From: Chloroflexi bacterium RBG_13_51_18
GTDB lineage: Bacteria > Chloroflexota > Dehalococcoidia > Dehalococcoidales > RBG-16-60-22
Assembly (NCBI GenBank): GCA_001796495.1
Contig: MGMR01000094.1
Location: 11,917 to 19,535 of the forward strand
DNA: 7,619 nt
Reading direction: 5' to 3'
How positions within the stretch are numbered: position 1 is the first letter of the stretch; each line of letters opens with the position of its first letter. The notes below the pieces were generated by a model that saw nothing but the letters and a program-made list of their open reading frames with translations, was not told the DNA's origin and ran no database searches. Shown piece after piece: positions 6,479-7,619 of the stretch. Both the position numbers and the translations under genes were made by a program.

Positions 6479-7599
6479 TATCTGTCGACCTCTCCCATGG
6501 TGATATCTATACTCCCGAAGATGATAATAAGGTCGGCTATCTTCCACCCTTTAACCATTTCCCGTAGCGCGGTGAGGTTTATCAGGCTGGTAGGCCGCAC
6601 GTGGCATCGGTAAGGTGCTATTGAGTTATCCGAGACGAGATAATAACCCAGCTCGCCCTTGGGTGCTTCTATGTGGGCATACGCATCCCCGGCTGGTGGG
6701 CGGATAAGGTGGGGCACATCGGCTTTTACGGGTCCCTCTGGGACCTGCTTTATAGCCTGCTGGAGAATGCGCAGGCTTTGCGCCATCTCTGCCATCCTGA
6801 CCCGGTAGCGGTCGTAACAATCGCCGTTTTCACAGGTTGGGATATCGAACTCAAAACGGTCGTATATCGAATACGGGTCGTTCTTGCGTATGTCCCACTT
6901 GATGCCGCTGGCGCGTGCCACCGGGCCGCTGATACCGCAGTTAATGGCGGTTTCTTTCGCCAGTATGCCCACGCCTTTGGCGCGACCCAATAGAATTTCG
7001 TTCTGCTTGAGCAGGTTTTCGTATTCTACGATAAATTTGGTAAGCCGGTCGACGAGTTTTTGTACGGCCGGCAGAAATTCTGCGGGTATGTCCTGGCTGA
7101 CGCCCCCGATTCTCATGTAGTTATAGGTCAGGCGCTGGCCGCATACCATGTCAAACAGGTCGATAATTTTTTCACGCTCGCGGAAAGCGTACATAAAGGG
7201 GGTGAAATAGGCGCCGGCATCGTTCAGCATGGAGCCGACGGCAATACAGTGGTTGGCCAGGCGCTGCAGTTCTGCCATGATAACGCGGATATACTCGGCG
7301 CGTTCCGGCACCTTTATTCCGGCGAGTTTTTCCACGGCCATGCAGTATCCCAGGTTGTTGCTCATGGGGGAGATATAATCCAGGCGGTCGGTGAGGGGTA
7401 TAAAACCGGTGTAGGTGCGTTCCTCCGCCAGTTTCTCAATGCCCCTGTGCAAGTAGCCGAAAATCGGCTCGATATCCATAACGACCTCGCCGTCCATCGT
7501 GCACCTCATACGGTATACGCCGTGGGTGCTCGGATGCACCGGCCCTATGTTCAGGACGAAAGGCTCGGTGTTAAGCACAAGTTCTCTGGTGGTCGTCAC
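6478..7599 (-). CDS. nuoD: NADH-quinone oxidoreductase subunit D (49 kDa-type)
   Basis: NuoD is a peripheral-arm subunit of complex I, related to the large subunit of [NiFe] hydrogenases, and forms most of the quinone-reduction pocket next to cluster N2. The protein has 373 residues, a normal full length. It carries the family motif GPVHPSTHG at residues 19-27. His26 and Tyr75 (in DRLDY) align with the quinone-binding His38 and Tyr87 of Thermus Nqo4. Further family motifs are RIGGVSQDIP at 163-172 and the closing GEVDR. The start is GTG at 7599-7597, chosen because AAAGGA (7614-7609) lies nine bases upstream and the codon overlaps the nuoC stop. Eight cysteines are present, including a C256-x4-C261 pair next to the conserved GDCYDRY; the family does not bind a cluster here, so I attach no function to it. 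The TAA stop shares one base with the nuoH ATG. Confidence 0.97.
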   Translation of the reverse strand: MTTTRELVLNTEPFVLNIGPVHPSTHGVYRMRCTMDGEVVMDIEPIFGYLHRGIEKLAEERTYTGFIPLTDRLDYISPMSNNLGYCMAVEKLAGIKVPERAEYIRVIMAELQRLANHCIAVGSMLNDAGAYFTPFMYAFREREKIIDLFDMVCGQRLTYNYMRIGGVSQDIPAEFLPAVQKLVDRLTKFIVEYENLLKQNEILLGRAKGVGILAKETAINCGISGPVARASGIKWDIRKNDPYSIYDRFEFDIPTCENGDCYDRYRVRMAEMAQSLRILQQAIKQVPEGPVKADVPHLIRPPAGDAYAHIEAPKGELGYYLVSDNSIAPYRCHVRPTSLINLTALREMVKGWKIADLIIIFGSIDITMGEVDR

Positions 7600-7619
7600 T
7601 GGTTCCAGTCCTTTCGCAA
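7596..7619 (-). CDS. nuoC: NuoC (complex I 30 kDa-type subunit), C-terminal tail only
   Basis: Only the last seven codons and the TGA stop are inside the window; they read LRKDWNQ. NuoC proteins typically end in a 'hPLRKDY/W' segment, so this tail directly upstream of nuoD fits the family well. NuoC is a peripheral-arm subunit that pairs with NuoD. The stop codon overlaps the GTG start of nuoD in a GTGA junction at 7596-7599, which suggests translational coupling. The identification rests on a very short peptide plus gene order. It also indicates that nuoC and nuoD are separate genes here, not fused as in E. coli. Confidence 0.75.
   Translation of the reverse strand: MRKDWNQ
7609..7614 (-). 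promoter_or_regulatory. Shine-Dalgarno sequence for nuoD
   Basis: AAAGGA lies within the last codons of nuoC, nine bases before the GTG start of nuoD, and supports that start over any ATG further in. Confidence 0.65.

Noticed and set aside
6479..6547. A 23-codon N-terminal extension of nuoH from the ATG at 6547
   Set aside because: It lies inside nuoD in another frame and encodes a charged, non-family stretch; the ATG at 6478 has a TAATG junction and a Shine-Dalgarno sequence.
6802..6837. A Cys-x4-Cys pair (C256, C261) in NuoD as a possible metal site
   Set aside because: C261 is in the conserved GDCYDRY segment and no further ligands cluster nearby; NuoD proteins do not carry a cluster, so no site is claimed.

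Overview
The window is one minus-strand stretch of a respiratory complex I (nuo, NADH:quinone oxidoreductase-type) operon. Read in transcription order, right to left, it holds the last codons of nuoC, then complete nuoD, nuoH, nuoI, nuoJ and nuoK, a 64-codon gene of a DUF2007-like (putative signal-transducing) type, complete nuoL and nuoM, and the first 110 codons of nuoN, which runs off the left edge. There is no tRNA, rRNA, mobile element, CRISPR array or plus-strand gene that I can support, and no non-coding stretch longer than 24 bases.

Layout. The 7596-7619 tail (nuoC) overlaps nuoD. nuoD (7599-6478) and nuoI (5367-4864) are the peripheral-arm subunits in the window; nuoH (6478-5357) forms the membrane side of the quinone chamber; nuoJ (4864-4370) and nuoK (4373-4062) form the coupling region; nuoL (3861-1852), nuoM (1846-356) and nuoN (331-1) are the antiporter-like proton pumps. 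nuoD is followed directly by nuoH, so the NADH-oxidising genes nuoE, nuoF and nuoG are not at the place they occupy in the enterobacterial 14-gene operon. Most neighbours overlap by 1 to 11 bases, every gene has a visible Shine-Dalgarno sequence, and five of the eight nuo genes whose start lies in the window use GTG or TTG. That points to one translationally coupled polycistronic unit.

How the genes work together. Electrons pass through the iron-sulfur clusters of NuoI towards quinone, which is reduced in a pocket formed by NuoD and NuoH. The energy is passed through NuoH, NuoJ and NuoK to the pumps NuoL, NuoM and NuoN. The key charged membrane residues I could check in NuoK, NuoL and NuoM are all present, so the pump looks functional. 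The electron donor cannot be told from this window.

Organism. A bacterium. The D-H junction without E, F and G resembles the 11-subunit complex I of anaerobic bacteria such as Dehalococcoidia (Chloroflexota), but this is a lineage guess from layout and general protein character, not a firm assignment. The least ordinary items are the small gene placed between nuoK and nuoL, and an insertion of about 26 residues in NuoL.
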